A DNA stretch of 64,000 bases from Leifsonia sp. Root227 (GCF_001428745.1 NZ_LMIO01000002.1:496001-560000); one strand, 5' to 3'; positions 1 through 8,321 are shown, counted from the stretch's first letter. Notes: generated by a model not told the origin, from the letters alone. Made by a program: numbers and translations.

Positions 1-1
1 G

Positions 2-265
2 TACGACCAGTTCGATCTGAAGGACCTCAAGGACCCGAAGAACACGCTCGGAACGGCGGAGTCCATCCACTCGATCGCCAGCGCGGACTTCGAGAAGAAG
101 TTCCCAGAGGCGGCAGCCTGGGTGAAGTCGTTCCGCCTCGACTCGAAGCTCCTGTACTCGCTGGAGAACGACATGTTCAACGGCGAGAAGACGAGCAACT
201 ACGACCCGATCGTGACGAAGTGGATGAACGAGCACCAGGACTACGTGGCCTCGCTCACGAAGTAG
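2..265 (+). CDS. Glycine betaine/proline-type ABC transporter substrate-binding protein, C-terminal part
   Basis: The gene enters from the left edge, so only its last 87 codons are visible, in frame 2 and ending at TAG. The fragment has the charged, Trp-containing helix and the WMNEHQDYVASLTK ending typical of OpuAC/ProX-like betaine-binding proteins, which capture osmoprotectants outside the membrane and deliver them to an ABC permease. The permease and ATPase genes would lie outside the window. The lipobox, signal peptide and ligand-binding Trp residues cannot be checked. Another quaternary-amine-binding protein of the same fold is possible. Confidence 0.6.
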   Translation, partial: YDQFDLKDLKDPKNTLGTAESIHSIASADFEKKFPEAAAWVKSFRLDSKLLYSLENDMFNGEKTSNYDPIVTKWMNEHQDYVASLTK

Positions 266-280
266 GGGCGACCTGTCTCG

Positions 281-286
281 TACCCT
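281..286 (+). promoter_or_regulatory. Putative -10 (TACCCT) of the AlaX-like gene
   Basis: TACCCT ends six bases before the ATG at 293 and no Shine-Dalgarno is visible. The spacing suggests a leaderless transcript. No convincing -35. Confidence 0.4.
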
Positions 287-292
287 GGACGG

Positions 293-1201
293 ATGAGCTT
301 CCCTCTCGCCCATCCCGTGGACACCACCAGCATCGACGCGGACACCATCGTCACCTATCCGGACGGCGACGTCACCTCGACCGGCACCGTGCTCATCGCA
401 CAGCCGGTCGAGGGCGGCCGCACGGCGATCGTGCTCGACCGGACAGCGTTCCACGCTGTCGACCCGGTCTGGCCGGACCAGCCGGCCGACCAGGGGACGC
501 TTTCGGTGGACGGGGTCGTGCATCCCGTGGCCGGAGCGGTGGTGGGAGCGATCGACGGCGAGAGCCTGTTCGTCGGGGATGCGCCTGTGCGCACGGGCAC
601 GGAGGGCTGGGCGTTCGTCGTCTGCCACCTGGTGGAGGACGCGGCAGGGCTGGAGCCGGGAACGCCCGTCACGGTGACAGTGGACCCTGCGGTGCGCCGC
701 GCGCTCTCGGCAGGGCACACCGGCTGCCACCTGGCGTCGCTCGCGCTCAACGGCGCTCTCGCGTCGCTGTGGAGCAAAGAGGTCGCGGTGGACGGGCGGG
801 GCAACCCCAACTTCGACCAGCTCGCGATCACCGAGTCGCGCATCCTGCCGGACGGATCGCTCGACACCTACCGGATCGGCAAGAGCCTGCGGAAGAAGGG
901 CTTCCAGGCCGTGGAGCTCGCCGAAGCGCTGGCAGGTATGGAGACGGCGGCGAACGCGCAGCTCGCGGAGTGGCTGTCCACCGGGGCCGCGGTGTCGATC
1001 GTCCGCGACGGCGACGGCCTGGGGGAGCGGCGCACCTGGCGCTGCGCCCTGCCGGACGGCACGGTCGAGATCCCGTGCGGGGGAACGCACCTGCGCTCCC
1101 TGGCCGAGCTGCAGTCGGTCGTGGTGTCGCTGACGCTGGAGGAGGCGGACGGCGCGCTCGAACTGCGGATGCGCACAGAGGCGACTCCGGTGGTGCCGTA
1201 G
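293..1201 (+). CDS. AlaX-like alanyl/threonyl-tRNA editing domain protein
   Basis: A 302-residue protein that resembles the free-standing AlaX editing proteins, which hydrolyse mischarged Ser- or Gly-tRNA(Ala) in the cytoplasm. Both zinc-ligand motifs of the AlaRS/ThrRS second additional domain are present: HTGCH (H142 and H146, an HxxxH motif) and CGGTH (C262 and H266, a CxxxH motif). The order and roughly 120-residue spacing fit the family. The first 135 residues form the beta-rich domain expected before the HxxxH motif. The ATG start is preceded by a -10-like hexamer six bases upstream. The gene stands alone, convergent with the NERD gene. The substrate amino acid cannot be read from the sequence. 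Confidence 0.75.
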   Translation: MSFPLAHPVDTTSIDADTIVTYPDGDVTSTGTVLIAQPVEGGRTAIVLDRTAFHAVDPVWPDQPADQGTLSVDGVVHPVAGAVVGAIDGESLFVGDAPVRTGTEGWAFVVCHLVEDAAGLEPGTPVTVTVDPAVRRALSAGHTGCHLASLALNGALASLWSKEVAVDGRGNPNFDQLAITESRILPDGSLDTYRIGKSLRKKGFQAVELAEALAGMETAANAQLAEWLSTGAAVSIVRDGDGLGERRTWRCALPDGTVEIPCGGTHLRSLAELQSVVVSLTLEEADGALELRMRTEATPVVP

Positions 1202-1223
1202 TCGGTGCGGCGCCGCTGCGGGC

Positions 1224-2033
1224 TCAGTGCCCGAGCAGGCCGCCTGGCAGGAAAGGCAGGCTCACCGCGAGCGCGCTCAGCGCGATCGCGACCAGCCAGC
1301 CCAGTCGCACGACGCGGGCAGAGCGGTCCTCGCGGGCGATGGCGTCGAAGCGTTCGACCGTGTCGGCGCTGGTCAGGTCGCGGCGCTCGGGCGGCGGGCT
1401 CTGCTGGGTGCTCCGCCAGGTGGCCGGGTCGTCCACGACGCGCACGATCGCGGCGACGGTCGCCGCGTCGATCACCGAGGGACGCCTGGTGAGCCAGCGG
1501 TTCAGACCGTCAGCGCTCAGGACGGCCACGCGGGCCGGCTGCTGACGCACGGTCAGCTTCTTCGCACCGACGACGGCGACGACCGCGTTCACCGGAGCGA
1601 CCAGGCCGGCCGTCGCGAGCACCTTCCTGATCCGCGACGCCTCGAACTCCGAGTTGCGCAGGTACGGCTTCTTCGCGCCGTTCACCAGGACAGCTCGTTC
1701 GCCCACCCACACCTCGGCGCCGGAGTGGTTCTTCGTGCTGACGGCGAACACGCCGCCTGGACCGACGACGAGGTGGTCGATGTCCGCGTCGCCGGAGCCG
1801 ACGGGGAGCGCGTGGAACGCCGTCCAGCCGTCGGGGAGCCTGTCGAGCGTGGCGCCGACCTCGCGCTCGCCGAGTGCGCCGGCGAACCACGGCCGGGCGT
1901 CCGGCGTCACCGGTCGCACGCCGAACGCGCGGGCGACGGCCGAGCGAGGAGGAACGTCGTCGTGCAACCGGACGACCTGCTCCATCACCGCGTACCCGGC
2001 GACCCTGTCGCGCATCCGTTGGCTGTTCTCCAC
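1224..2033 (-). CDS. NERD (nuclease-related) domain protein with C-terminal membrane segment
   Basis: A 269-residue protein on a GTG start. Residues about 50-150 carry the nuclease-related domain pattern: an LGEREV segment with Glu near 56, IDHLVVGPGGVFAVSTKNH at about 85-103 with Asp86 and Lys101, and a following region that covers the rest of a PD-(D/E)xK-like core. Residues about 245-265 are hydrophobic and probably anchor the protein in the membrane. NERD proteins are presumed nucleases but few have been assayed, so the activity is unproven. The GTG is favoured over an internal ATG (codon 7) because TACGGT ends six bases upstream of it, as for other genes here. Confidence 0.7.
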   Translation of the reverse strand: MENSQRMRDRVAGYAVMEQVVRLHDDVPPRSAVARAFGVRPVTPDARPWFAGALGEREVGATLDRLPDGWTAFHALPVGSGDADIDHLVVGPGGVFAVSTKNHSGAEVWVGERAVLVNGAKKPYLRNSEFEASRIRKVLATAGLVAPVNAVVAVVGAKKLTVRQQPARVAVLSADGLNRWLTRRPSVIDAATVAAIVRVVDDPATWRSTQQSPPPERRDLTSADTVERFDAIAREDRSARVVRLGWLVAIALSALAVSLPFLPGGLLGH

Positions 2034-2039
2034 CGCGCA

Positions 2040-2045
2040 ACCGTA
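2040..2045 (-). promoter_or_regulatory. Putative -10 (TACGGT) of the NERD gene
   Basis: Reads TACGGT on the minus strand, six bases before the GTG start at 2033. Part of the leaderless pattern seen across the window. Confidence 0.35.
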
Positions 2046-2097
2046 CCGAGTGGATGCGCGACCATCCAGGCCCCCAACCAGGGCGCGATCCGCGGGC

Positions 2098-2367
2098 CTA
2101 CCCCTTGGTGAGGGGCAGGTCGTCGTCGCCTGGCAGACGCTCCTCGAGGGACGCGTTACGCTCGGCGACGGTGTCGAGGCGTTCCTCGTCGTCGGCGCCG
2201 AGGCCGGTGACGGCGTCGGTCAGCTCGTCGGCGTCGCGCGGCTGGGCGTCGCTGGGCTGGGCGTCGCTGGGCTTGCCGTCGCTGGGCTTGGCGTCGCTGG
2301 GCTGAGAGGCGCTGTGCTGTCCGGCGTCGCGCGGCGGCCTGGGCTTCGGCGTGTTCTGATCGCTCAT
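2098..2367 (-). CDS. Small repeat-containing acidic protein of unknown function
   Basis: An 89-residue hydrophilic protein with no domain I recognise. Residues about 20-45 are a five-fold repeat of a P-S-D-(A/G)-(Q/K) pentapeptide, encoded by tandem 15-bp units, followed by an acidic helix-forming region (about 46-80) and a Leu-Thr-Lys-Gly end. The ATG at 2367 is chosen over longer upstream starts because TAGAGT lies seven bases before it and because the longer reading would run antisense through the divergent gene. It is probably intrinsically disordered. Function unknown. Confidence 0.5.
   Translation of the reverse strand: MSDQNTPKPRPPRDAGQHSASQPSDAKPSDGKPSDAQPSDAQPRDADELTDAVTGLGADDEERLDTVAERNASLEERLPGDDDLPLTKG
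2233..2307. repeat. Five tandem 15-bp repeats inside a small gene
   Basis: Five in-frame units starting GTCGCTGGGCTGGGC (first copy GTCGCGCGG...) with one to four changes each. They encode the P-S-D-A-Q pentapeptides of the minus-strand gene and could change copy number by slippage. Confidence 0.8.
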
Positions 2368-2374
2368 GCCGCGC

Positions 2375-2380
2375 ACTCTA
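2375..2380 (-). promoter_or_regulatory. Putative -10 (TAGAGT) of the small repeat protein gene
   Basis: TAGAGT on the minus strand, seven bases before the ATG at 2367. It lies 22 bp from the divergent -10 at 2403. Confidence 0.4.
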
Positions 2381-2402
2381 CGCTCCCGTCGGATGCCGGG
2401 AC

Positions 2403-2408
2403 TACACT
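2403..2408 (+). promoter_or_regulatory. Putative -10 (TACACT) of the 87-residue unknown gene
   Basis: TACACT, seven bases before the ATG at 2416, with no Shine-Dalgarno. The promoter appears back to back with the minus-strand one. Confidence 0.45.
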
Positions 2409-2415
2409 GCCGCCC

Positions 2416-2679
2416 ATGAGCCGAATCGAAACCGGAATCGTGTCGTACACCCTCTCCGGCGACTACTACGCCGGCGTCGGAGCCGACTTCGACACCGAGG
2501 CCGTCGACGACGCGATCCTCGCCGAGCTGAACAGGATGCTCCCCTCCGGCATCGTCGTGGAGCGCAGCGGCAAGGTCTTCGCCGACGAGGACAGAGCCGA
2601 TGAGGCACGCAAGATCGACTGGAACGCGCTGCTCAAGCGCATCGACGTGGACCAGATCCTCGCCGAGCACGGCCGCTGA
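2416..2679 (+). CDS. Small conserved-looking protein of unknown function
   Basis: An 87-residue acidic protein that I do not recognise. It begins MSRIETGIVSYTLSGDYY, has a central amphipathic helix (AVDDAILAELNRML) and a C-terminal acidic helix ending near ILAEHGR. There is no signal peptide, membrane segment or Cys. Codon use matches the neighbours and a -10-like hexamer sits directly upstream, so it is probably a real, cytoplasmic protein. It is transcribed divergently from the small repeat protein gene, with only 48 bp between the two start codons. Confidence 0.6.
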   Translation: MSRIETGIVSYTLSGDYYAGVGADFDTEAVDDAILAELNRMLPSGIVVERSGKVFADEDRADEARKIDWNALLKRIDVDQILAEHGR

Positions 2680-2701
2680 CCCTGGGCGCGGCTGACGCCG
2701 G

Positions 2702-4093
2702 TCAGGGCGTCTTCCGTCCCTTCACGGCGTCGTAGGCGGCCAGCGCAGCCCTCCGCGTCTCCGCGAGGTCGACGATGGGCTCCTGGTACGCCTCCGTCTG
2801 CCACTCCGGCACCCAGCGGCGGATGTAGTCGCCGTGCCTGTCGAACTTCTCGCGCTGCAGCTCGGGGTTGAAGACGCGGAAGTACGGTGCGGCATCCGCC
2901 CCACTACCAGCGACCCACTGCCAGTTGAACGGGTTGCTCGCCGGGTCGGCATCCACCAGCGTGTCCCAGAACCACTGCTCTCCGAGCCGCCAGTCGATCA
3001 GCAGGTTCTTGATCAGGAACGACGCGACGACCATGCGCACCCTGTTGTGCATCGTCCCCGTGCGCCAGAGTTCGCGCATCCCCGCATCCACCAGCGGGAC
3101 GCCCGTGCTGCCCTGCTGCCAGGCGCGCAGCGCGGCGGGGTGCAGGCGCGGCCAGGGAAAGGCGTCGAACTCGCTGCGGATGTTCTCCGTGGCCAGTGCG
3201 GGACGCTGGAAGAGCGTGTGGTACGCGAACTCGCGCCAGCCGAGCTCGGAGAGGAACGTCGCAGCGCCCTCCGCATTGCTGCGGTCCCTGGCCGCCGCCG
3301 TCGCGTGCCAGACCTGGTGCGGGCTGAGCTCACCCCAGCGCAGGCGAGGGGATAGTCGCGATGTCGCGTCGATGCCGGGGGTGTCCCTGTCCGCCGTGTA
3401 TGCGGCGACGTCCTCGGCGAGGAAACGGTCGAGGGCCTCGTGCGCCGGATCCTCGCCGGGCTGCCAGGCCTCCCGGAGGCCATCGGTCCAGTCGGGATGC
3501 GTCGGCAGCAGCCCGAGGTCGGAGACGCCGAGTCCGGGATGCGGTGGGGCTCCGGCGATGGAGGCCGGCGCATCCAGTGGCCTGCGCGGTGCGGGAGCGG
3601 CGAGGCAGGCGCGCCAGAACGGCGTGAAGACCGAGAACGGAGTGCCGGAGCCGGTGCGGATCGTCCACGGCTCGAACAGGAGGTTCGCGCCGAAGCTCGA
3701 TGCCTCCCTGCCGTCCGCCCGCGCGGCGGACTTCACCGCTTCGTCGACCGTGCGCTCGGCGAGCCCGTAGCGCCGGTTCCAGAACACCGCCGCAGCGTCC
3801 GTCTCGCGCAGCAGGTCGCCGATCACGCGCTCTGCGGGGCCGCGCAGGATGGTGAGGAAGCCGCCGAGCGCATCCAGTGCCGTCGAGAGCGACACGAGGC
3901 TGTGGTGCAGCCACCACCGGGATGCGCCGCCGAGCGCCCGCACGCCGGGAGACTCCTCGTCGAGCACGTACACGCAGAGCACGGGCATCCCGCTGTCTGC
4001 CGCCGCCGTCAGCGCCGGGTTGTCCGCGACCCTGAGGTCGCCGCGGAACCAGACGACGGCAGGGCGGTCCGCCTGCTCTGCGTGTGTGCTCAC
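2702..4093 (-). CDS. phr: Deoxyribodipyrimidine photolyase (class I, cryptochrome/photolyase family)
   Basis: A 463-residue flavoprotein that uses blue light to split cyclobutane pyrimidine dimers in DNA. The N-terminal antenna domain starts VVWFRGDLRVADNPAL (about 13-28), the usual photolyase opening. The C-terminal FAD domain contains TSRLSPRLRWGELSP, WREFAYHTLF, GMRELWRTGTMHNRVRMVVASFL and DPASNPFNWQWVAG, which hold the FAD-binding and Trp electron-transfer residues. Length is normal for the family. The start lies six bases after the metallo-hydrolase stop, so the two are probably co-transcribed. A 6-4 photolyase or cryptochrome role is less likely given the class I CPD-like signature. Confidence 0.92.
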   Translation of the reverse strand: MSTHAEQADRPAVVWFRGDLRVADNPALTAAADSGMPVLCVYVLDEESPGVRALGGASRWWLHHSLVSLSTALDALGGFLTILRGPAERVIGDLLRETDAAAVFWNRRYGLAERTVDEAVKSAARADGREASSFGANLLFEPWTIRTGSGTPFSVFTPFWRACLAAPAPRRPLDAPASIAGAPPHPGLGVSDLGLLPTHPDWTDGLREAWQPGEDPAHEALDRFLAEDVAAYTADRDTPGIDATSRLSPRLRWGELSPHQVWHATAAARDRSNAEGAATFLSELGWREFAYHTLFQRPALATENIRSEFDAFPWPRLHPAALRAWQQGSTGVPLVDAGMRELWRTGTMHNRVRMVVASFLIKNLLIDWRLGEQWFWDTLVDADPASNPFNWQWVAGSGADAAPYFRVFNPELQREKFDRHGDYIRRWVPEWQTEAYQEPIVDLAETRRAALAAYDAVKGRKTP

Positions 4094-4099
4094 CTGGGC

Positions 4100-4738
4100 C
4101 TAGATGTCGAGCGTGTCGTTCGGTTCCAGCGCGAAAAACTCGCCGCCGTTCTGCTCCGTCGCCCACTTGATGCGGCCGTTGGACATGTCCTTGCCACCGC
4201 GGGAGAGCACCATCTCGTGCGTGGGGAAGCTGCGCTTGGGCTTGACGGCGAGCACGAAGTCGATGGTCTCGCCGATCTTCAGCCACGGCGCGCCCGCCGG
4301 GGTGGCCAGCACATCCACGTCGATGCCCTCGGGGACGGTGAACGAGTCGCCGGGGTAGTAGAGCTCGTCGTTGATCAGCACGCCGAGGTTGTCCACCACC
4401 GGGATGCTCTCGTGGATGACCGCGTGGCGGCCGCCGAAGAAGCGGAGGGTGAACGGAGCGGCCTCGACGGTGTCCCCGGCGTGGACGACGGTGACGTTGA
4501 AGTCGGTGGCGGCGGCCGCGACGCCCTCCGGGGCGAAGATCTGCACGTCGGGGTTGAGGTCCAGGATGCGGTTCAGCTGCTCCGGGGTCCAGTGATCGGC
4601 GTGCTCGTGCGTGATGACCACGGCGACGGTGTTGGCGGTGTCGGTGAGGGGGGAGGTCAGGCTTCCCGGGTCGACGAACAGCTTCTTTCCCGATTCTTCG
4701 AGGAGCAGGGCGGCGTGTTCGAACTTCGTCAGTCTCAT
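4100..4738 (-). CDS. Metallo-beta-lactamase-fold hydrolase
   Basis: A 212-residue MBL-fold protein. The metal-binding motif THEHADHW (H44, H46, D48, H49) is intact, and later His and Asp positions occur in RHAVIHES and YYPGDSF. This compact form resembles UlaG-like and other single-domain hydrolases. The substrate cannot be inferred. It is the first gene of a probable two-gene unit with the photolyase and is divergent from the copper ATPase. TATTTC lies eight bases before its ATG and could be its -10. Translation from this ATG gives the expected MRLTKFEHAA beginning of the family. Confidence 0.8.
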   Translation of the reverse strand: MRLTKFEHAALLLEESGKKLFVDPGSLTSPLTDTANTVAVVITHEHADHWTPEQLNRILDLNPDVQIFAPEGVAAAATDFNVTVVHAGDTVEAAPFTLRFFGGRHAVIHESIPVVDNLGVLINDELYYPGDSFTVPEGIDVDVLATPAGAPWLKIGETIDFVLAVKPKRSFPTHEMVLSRGGKDMSNGRIKWATEQNGGEFFALEPNDTLDI

Positions 4739-4774
4739 GACATCAGGAAATACCCAAAAGGGTGCCGGTGCAAC

Positions 4775-4814
4775 TTGGCTGAGAAAGGGTTGAGGAATAT
4801 ACCCCCTGGGGGTA
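4775..4814 (+). promoter_or_regulatory. copB promoter overlapped by a CsoR-like copper operator
   Basis: A -35-like TTGGCT (4775-4780) lies 17 bp upstream of TATACC (4798-4803). Overlapping the -10 and probable start is a perfect 15-bp palindrome, TACCCCCTGGGGGTA (4800-4814). This matches the G/C-tract operators of CsoR-type copper-sensing repressors. A repressor bound here would block the polymerase and release it when Cu(I) binds. The csoR gene is not in the window. Confidence 0.7.
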
Positions 4815-4824
4815 CGGTTCTGGT

Positions 4825-6972
4825 GTGGAGATGAACGAGACGACGAGAAACCAGACGCACGAGTCCAGCCACGACCACGCTGCGGTGGACCAGGGGGCGC
4901 ACGAACACGCAGGGCACGATCACTCCGGACATGCCACCGACGAACACGCGGCGCATGATCACTCCGGCCACGACCATTCCGCGCACGATCACTCCGGCCA
5001 CGCCGGTCACGACCCCGCCATCTTTCGGCGCAAGTTCTGGTTGACGCTGGCGCTGACCATCCCGACCCTGGTGTTCTCGCACGGCCTGCAGGACATCCTG
5101 GGCCTCGGCGGTCCCCGGTTCCCCGGCAGCCAGTTCATCCCCGCCGTGTTCGGCATCGCGATCTTCTTCTACGGCGGCCTGGTGTTCCTCCGCGGCGCCG
5201 TCGACGAGCTCCGCAGCCGTCAGCCGGGGATGATGACGCTCATCTCCCTCGCGATCGTCGTCGCGTTCGGATACAGCCTGGCCGTCACGTTCGGGCTGCC
5301 CGGCATGGACTTCTGGTGGGAGCTCGCCACCCTCATCCTGATCATGCTGCTCGGCCACTGGATCGAGATGTCGGCGGTGATGGGTGCCCACGATGCGCTC
5401 GGCGAGCTGGCCAAGCTGCTGCCGGACGAGGCGGAGCGGGTGGGGACGGACGCGGCGGGCGCATCCACCGCCGAGCTCGTACCGGTCAGCGCGCTCGCGG
5501 TCGGCGACCTGGTGCGTGTGCGTCCTGGCGCGGCAGTGCCCGTGGACGGGGAGATCGTCGACGGCCGCTCCGACCTCGACGAGTCGCTGCTCACCGGCGA
5601 GTCCAAGCCGGTCACCCGCGGCGCGGGGGAGCAGGTGGTCGCCGGCTCCATCTCCGGCAGCGGCTCGCTCGTGGTCAGGGTGACGAAGACGGGCGGCGAC
5701 ACGGCGCTCGCCGGGATCATGCGGCTCGTCTCCGACGCGCAGGCCAGCAAGTCCGGAACGCAGATCCTCGCCGATCGCGCGGCCGCGCTCCTGTTCTACG
5801 TCGCGCTCGCCGCCGCATCCCTCACCCTCGTCGTGTGGGTGATCCTGCGGCCGGGGGATCCGTCGTTCGTGCTCGAACGCGTGGTGACCGTGCTTGTGAT
5901 CGCCTGCCCGCACGCCCTCGGCCTCGCCATCCCGCTCGTCGCCCAGATCTCCACGGCCATCGGCGCGAAGAACGGGCTGCTGATCCGCGACAGGCACGCA
6001 ATGGAGGACGCCCGCCTCATCGACGTCGTCCTCTTCGACAAGACCGGCACCCTCACCGAGGGTCGCCAGGGCGTCGCCGCCGTCACCGCCACCGACGGGG
6101 ATGCGGATGCGCTGCTCGCGCTCGCCGCCTCCGTCGAGGAGCCTGCCGAGCATCCCATCGCCAGGGCGATCGTCGCCGAGGCCGCGGACCGCGGACTCTC
6201 CGTCGCAGCCGCTGCGGACTTCGAGGCGCTCGGCGGACGCGGAGCGATGGCGCGCGTCGGAGGCGCCGTCGTGACGGTGGGCGCGCCGCGCCTGCTCGCC
6301 GAACGGAGTCTCGCGCCGAGCGCGGACGTTTCTCGCGCTGCCGCGGCCGCTGAGGCCGAGGGGCAGACCGTCGTCTACGTGCTGAGCGGCGACCAGGTGG
6401 CGGGCATGATCGCGCTGGCCGACGTGGTGCGCCCAGAGTCGGAGGAGGCCGTGCGCGTCCTGCACAGCAGAGGCGTGCGCGTCGCGATGCTGACAGGAGA
6501 CTCGCGGGCCGTCGGTGAGGCCGTCGCCGCGAAACTCGGGATCGACGAGGTGTTCGCCGAGGTGCTGCCCGGTGACAAGGCAGGCACGGTGTCGCACCTG
6601 CAGCAAGGCGGCGCGCGGGTGGCGATGGTCGGCGACGGCGTCAACGACGCTCCGGCGCTCGCGCAGGCGGACGTCGGCATCGCGATCGGAGCAGGCACGG
6701 ATGTGGCGATCGAGTCGGCGGGCATCGTGCTCGCTTCCAGCGATCCCCGCGGCGTCGCCAAGGTGATCACGCTGTCGCGGGCCACGTACCGCAAGATGCT
6801 GCAGAACCTCGCCTGGGCGGCCGGCTACAACGTGATCGCGCTGCCGCTCGCGGCCGGGGTGGCGACGGGCATCGGCATCGTCGTCTCCCCGGCGTTCGGC
6901 GCCGTGCTGATGAGCGTGTCGACGATCGTGGTCGCGCTGAACGCGCAGCTCCTGCGGCGCGTGCGGCTGTAG
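4825..6972 (+). CDS. copB: Copper-exporting P1B-type ATPase (CopB-like)
   Basis: A 715-residue heavy-metal P-type ATPase that pumps copper (or silver) out across the membrane. The first 60 residues are a His-rich metal-binding tail of HDHSGH-like repeats, replacing the CxxC domains of CopA. The intramembrane motif is CPH (C361), typical of CopB/P1B-3 enzymes. The phosphorylation motif DKTGT begins at D405, with a TGDS motif and GDGVNDAP near 603. About eight membrane segments are predicted. Start is GTG at 4825 or ATG two codons later. It is preceded by a CsoR-like operator, which supports copper as the inducer. Confidence 0.9.
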   Translation: MEMNETTRNQTHESSHDHAAVDQGAHEHAGHDHSGHATDEHAAHDHSGHDHSAHDHSGHAGHDPAIFRRKFWLTLALTIPTLVFSHGLQDILGLGGPRFPGSQFIPAVFGIAIFFYGGLVFLRGAVDELRSRQPGMMTLISLAIVVAFGYSLAVTFGLPGMDFWWELATLILIMLLGHWIEMSAVMGAHDALGELAKLLPDEAERVGTDAAGASTAELVPVSALAVGDLVRVRPGAAVPVDGEIVDGRSDLDESLLTGESKPVTRGAGEQVVAGSISGSGSLVVRVTKTGGDTALAGIMRLVSDAQASKSGTQILADRAAALLFYVALAAASLTLVVWVILRPGDPSFVLERVVTVLVIACPHALGLAIPLVAQISTAIGAKNGLLIRDRHAMEDARLIDVVLFDKTGTLTEGRQGVAAVTATDGDADALLALAASVEEPAEHPIARAIVAEAADRGLSVAAAADFEALGGRGAMARVGGAVVTVGAPRLLAERSLAPSADVSRAAAAAEAEGQTVVYVLSGDQVAGMIALADVVRPESEEAVRVLHSRGVRVAMLTGDSRAVGEAVAAKLGIDEVFAEVLPGDKAGTVSHLQQGGARVAMVGDGVNDAPALAQADVGIAIGAGTDVAIESAGIVLASSDPRGVAKVITLSRATYRKMLQNLAWAAGYNVIALPLAAGVATGIGIVVSPAFGAVLMSVSTIVVALNAQLLRRVRL

Positions 6973-7030
6973 CCGCGCTGCGTGCTGGCGCAGCCGCGTC
7001 GCCGGCGGCCGCGCCGCTGAGCCCGCGTGC

Positions 7031-7250
7031 GTGGTCTCCGTCCGGACGGAGACCACGCCACGGCACCCGTCATTTTCTCCTTCTGAACGGAGTTCGCAAG
7101 AAAACGCTCCGATTCCTCCTGCGCAACGGTCACCGTGATCCTGACGCCGCTTCTCTTCCGAACGGAGTTCGCCATCGTTGGATGTGTGCGCTCCGTTCGG
7201 ACGGAGTTTCGAGCGGCGTGTCGAGCGCCGTCTCCGTTCGGACGGAACTC
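7031..7250. repeat. Array A: palindromic ~17-bp repeats at about 40-bp spacing
   Basis: This array fills most of the 348-bp gap between copB and the lipid kinase gene. The consensus is close to TCTCCKTCCGDACGGAG. Copies start near 7031 (inside a perfect 26-bp palindrome, 7031-7056), 7076, 7152, 7190 and 7231, with a degenerate copy near 7115. Spacings are 45, 39, 37, 38 and 41 bp. Many copies are followed by TTCGC or a close variant. No gene is supported here, although reverse-strand frames stay open. A second array with the same unit lies at 44849-45036. Confidence 0.8.
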
Positions 7251-7306
7251 GCTAGGCGGACAGGGCGGCGCAACGGGGCCGCGCGGAAGGTGCGCGGAAG
7301 TTCGGC

Positions 7307-7312
7307 CATAAT
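7307..7312 (+). promoter_or_regulatory. Putative -10 (CATAAT) of the lipid kinase gene
   Basis: CATAAT, eight bases before the ATG at 7321, without a ribosome-binding site. Suggests a leaderless transcript. Confidence 0.45.
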
Positions 7313-7320
7313 CGTGCACT

Positions 7321-8223
7321 ATGGCCGCATCCCCCCGAACCGTCGTCGTCGCGGTGAACCCGATGGCGTCGTTCGGCAAGAGGAGGGACGTTGGGCCGCG
7401 TGCGATCGAGCGGCTTCGCGCGGCCGGGCACACGGTGGTCGCCCTCGATGAGGCGAACATCGAGCTGCTGCGGCGCGAGGCGAAGGCGGCCGTCGCCGCC
7501 GGTGTCGACGCGCTCGTGGTGGTCGGCGGCGACGGCATGGTGAACCTCGGCGTCAACATCGTCGCGCAGACGGACATCCCGCTCGGCATCGTGCCGAGCG
7601 GAACGGGCAACGACATGGCGGACGGTCTCGGCATCCCTGTCGCGGACACCGAGGCGGCCATCGACGCGCTGCTCGCCGCGCTGCAGCGCCCGCCACGCAG
7701 GATCGACGCAGGGGTGGTCACGCACGGCGGCCTGAACACCTGGTTCGGCTGCGTTCTCTCCGCAGGCTTCGATGCGACCGTCAACGAGCGCGCCAACCTG
7801 ATGACCAGACCGCGCGGACGCAGCCGGTACGTGTTCGCCCTGCTGCGCGAACTCGCGACCCTCCGCCCCATCCCGTATCGCGTCGTGGCCGACGGCGTCC
7901 CGGTCGAGCGGGAGGCTTTACTGATCGCCGTCGCCAACAACCGGTCCATCGGGGGCGGGATGCGCGTGGTCCCGCACGCCAGCCTCGACGACGGGATGCT
8001 CGACCTCTTCATCGTGAAGGAGATGCCGAAGTGGCGCTTCCTGCGGATGTTCCCCAAAGTATTCTCCGGAACGCATACTGACCTTGCCGAGGTCTCGTTC
8101 GAGCCGGTTCGTACTGTCACCATCGACGCTCCGGGCGTCGTTGCGTACGCGGACGGGGAGCGCATCGGTCCTCTGCCGGTCGAGGTGTCCGTCGCTCCTG
8201 GCGCGCTGCTCGTGCTTGCCTGA
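7321..8223 (+). CDS. Diacylglycerol kinase family lipid kinase
   Basis: A 300-residue soluble DagK/YegS-type lipid kinase. It probably phosphorylates diacylglycerol to phosphatidic acid at the inner membrane surface, recycling lipid by-products. Key motifs are the nucleotide-binding VVGGDGMVN (G69-G72) and the downstream GIVPSGTGNDMA (G94-D98). Further family segments are DAGVVTHGG and VVADGVPVEREALLIAVANN. Length matches the family (about 290-310). It stands alone between palindrome array A and tRNA-Glu, with a -10-like CATAAT eight bases before its ATG. The true lipid substrate cannot be decided from sequence. Confidence 0.85.
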   Translation: MAASPRTVVVAVNPMASFGKRRDVGPRAIERLRAAGHTVVALDEANIELLRREAKAAVAAGVDALVVVGGDGMVNLGVNIVAQTDIPLGIVPSGTGNDMADGLGIPVADTEAAIDALLAALQRPPRRIDAGVVTHGGLNTWFGCVLSAGFDATVNERANLMTRPRGRSRYVFALLRELATLRPIPYRVVADGVPVEREALLIAVANNRSIGGGMRVVPHASLDDGMLDLFIVKEMPKWRFLRMFPKVFSGTHTDLAEVSFEPVRTVTIDAPGVVAYADGERIGPLPVEVSVAPGALLVLA

Positions 8224-8274
8224 CCAGCTCGGCCGCGGGATGGGATGCGCCACGCCCGGGATGCACCGCCCGTT

Positions 8275-8304
8275 TTGGAACAGCGGCGAAGGGTGTGGCA
8301 TACT
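8275..8304 (+). promoter_or_regulatory. tRNA-Glu promoter
   Basis: -35 TTGGAA (8275-8280), an 18-bp spacer and -10 CATACT (8299-8304). The expected start is near 8311, about 11 bases before the mature tRNA. Confidence 0.6.
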
Positions 8305-8321
8305 CATTGAGTTGCAAAAAC

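Noticed and set aside
7031..7250. CRISPR array reading of palindrome array A
   Set aside because: Units of about 17 bp are not identical, there are no cas genes, and the unit plus spacer period of about 40 bp is too short for known types.
6825..8165. Minus-strand frame across the copB-lipid kinase gap with SVRTE-like repeated peptides
   Set aside because: The repeated peptides are translations of the palindrome units and the rest lies opposite two real genes.
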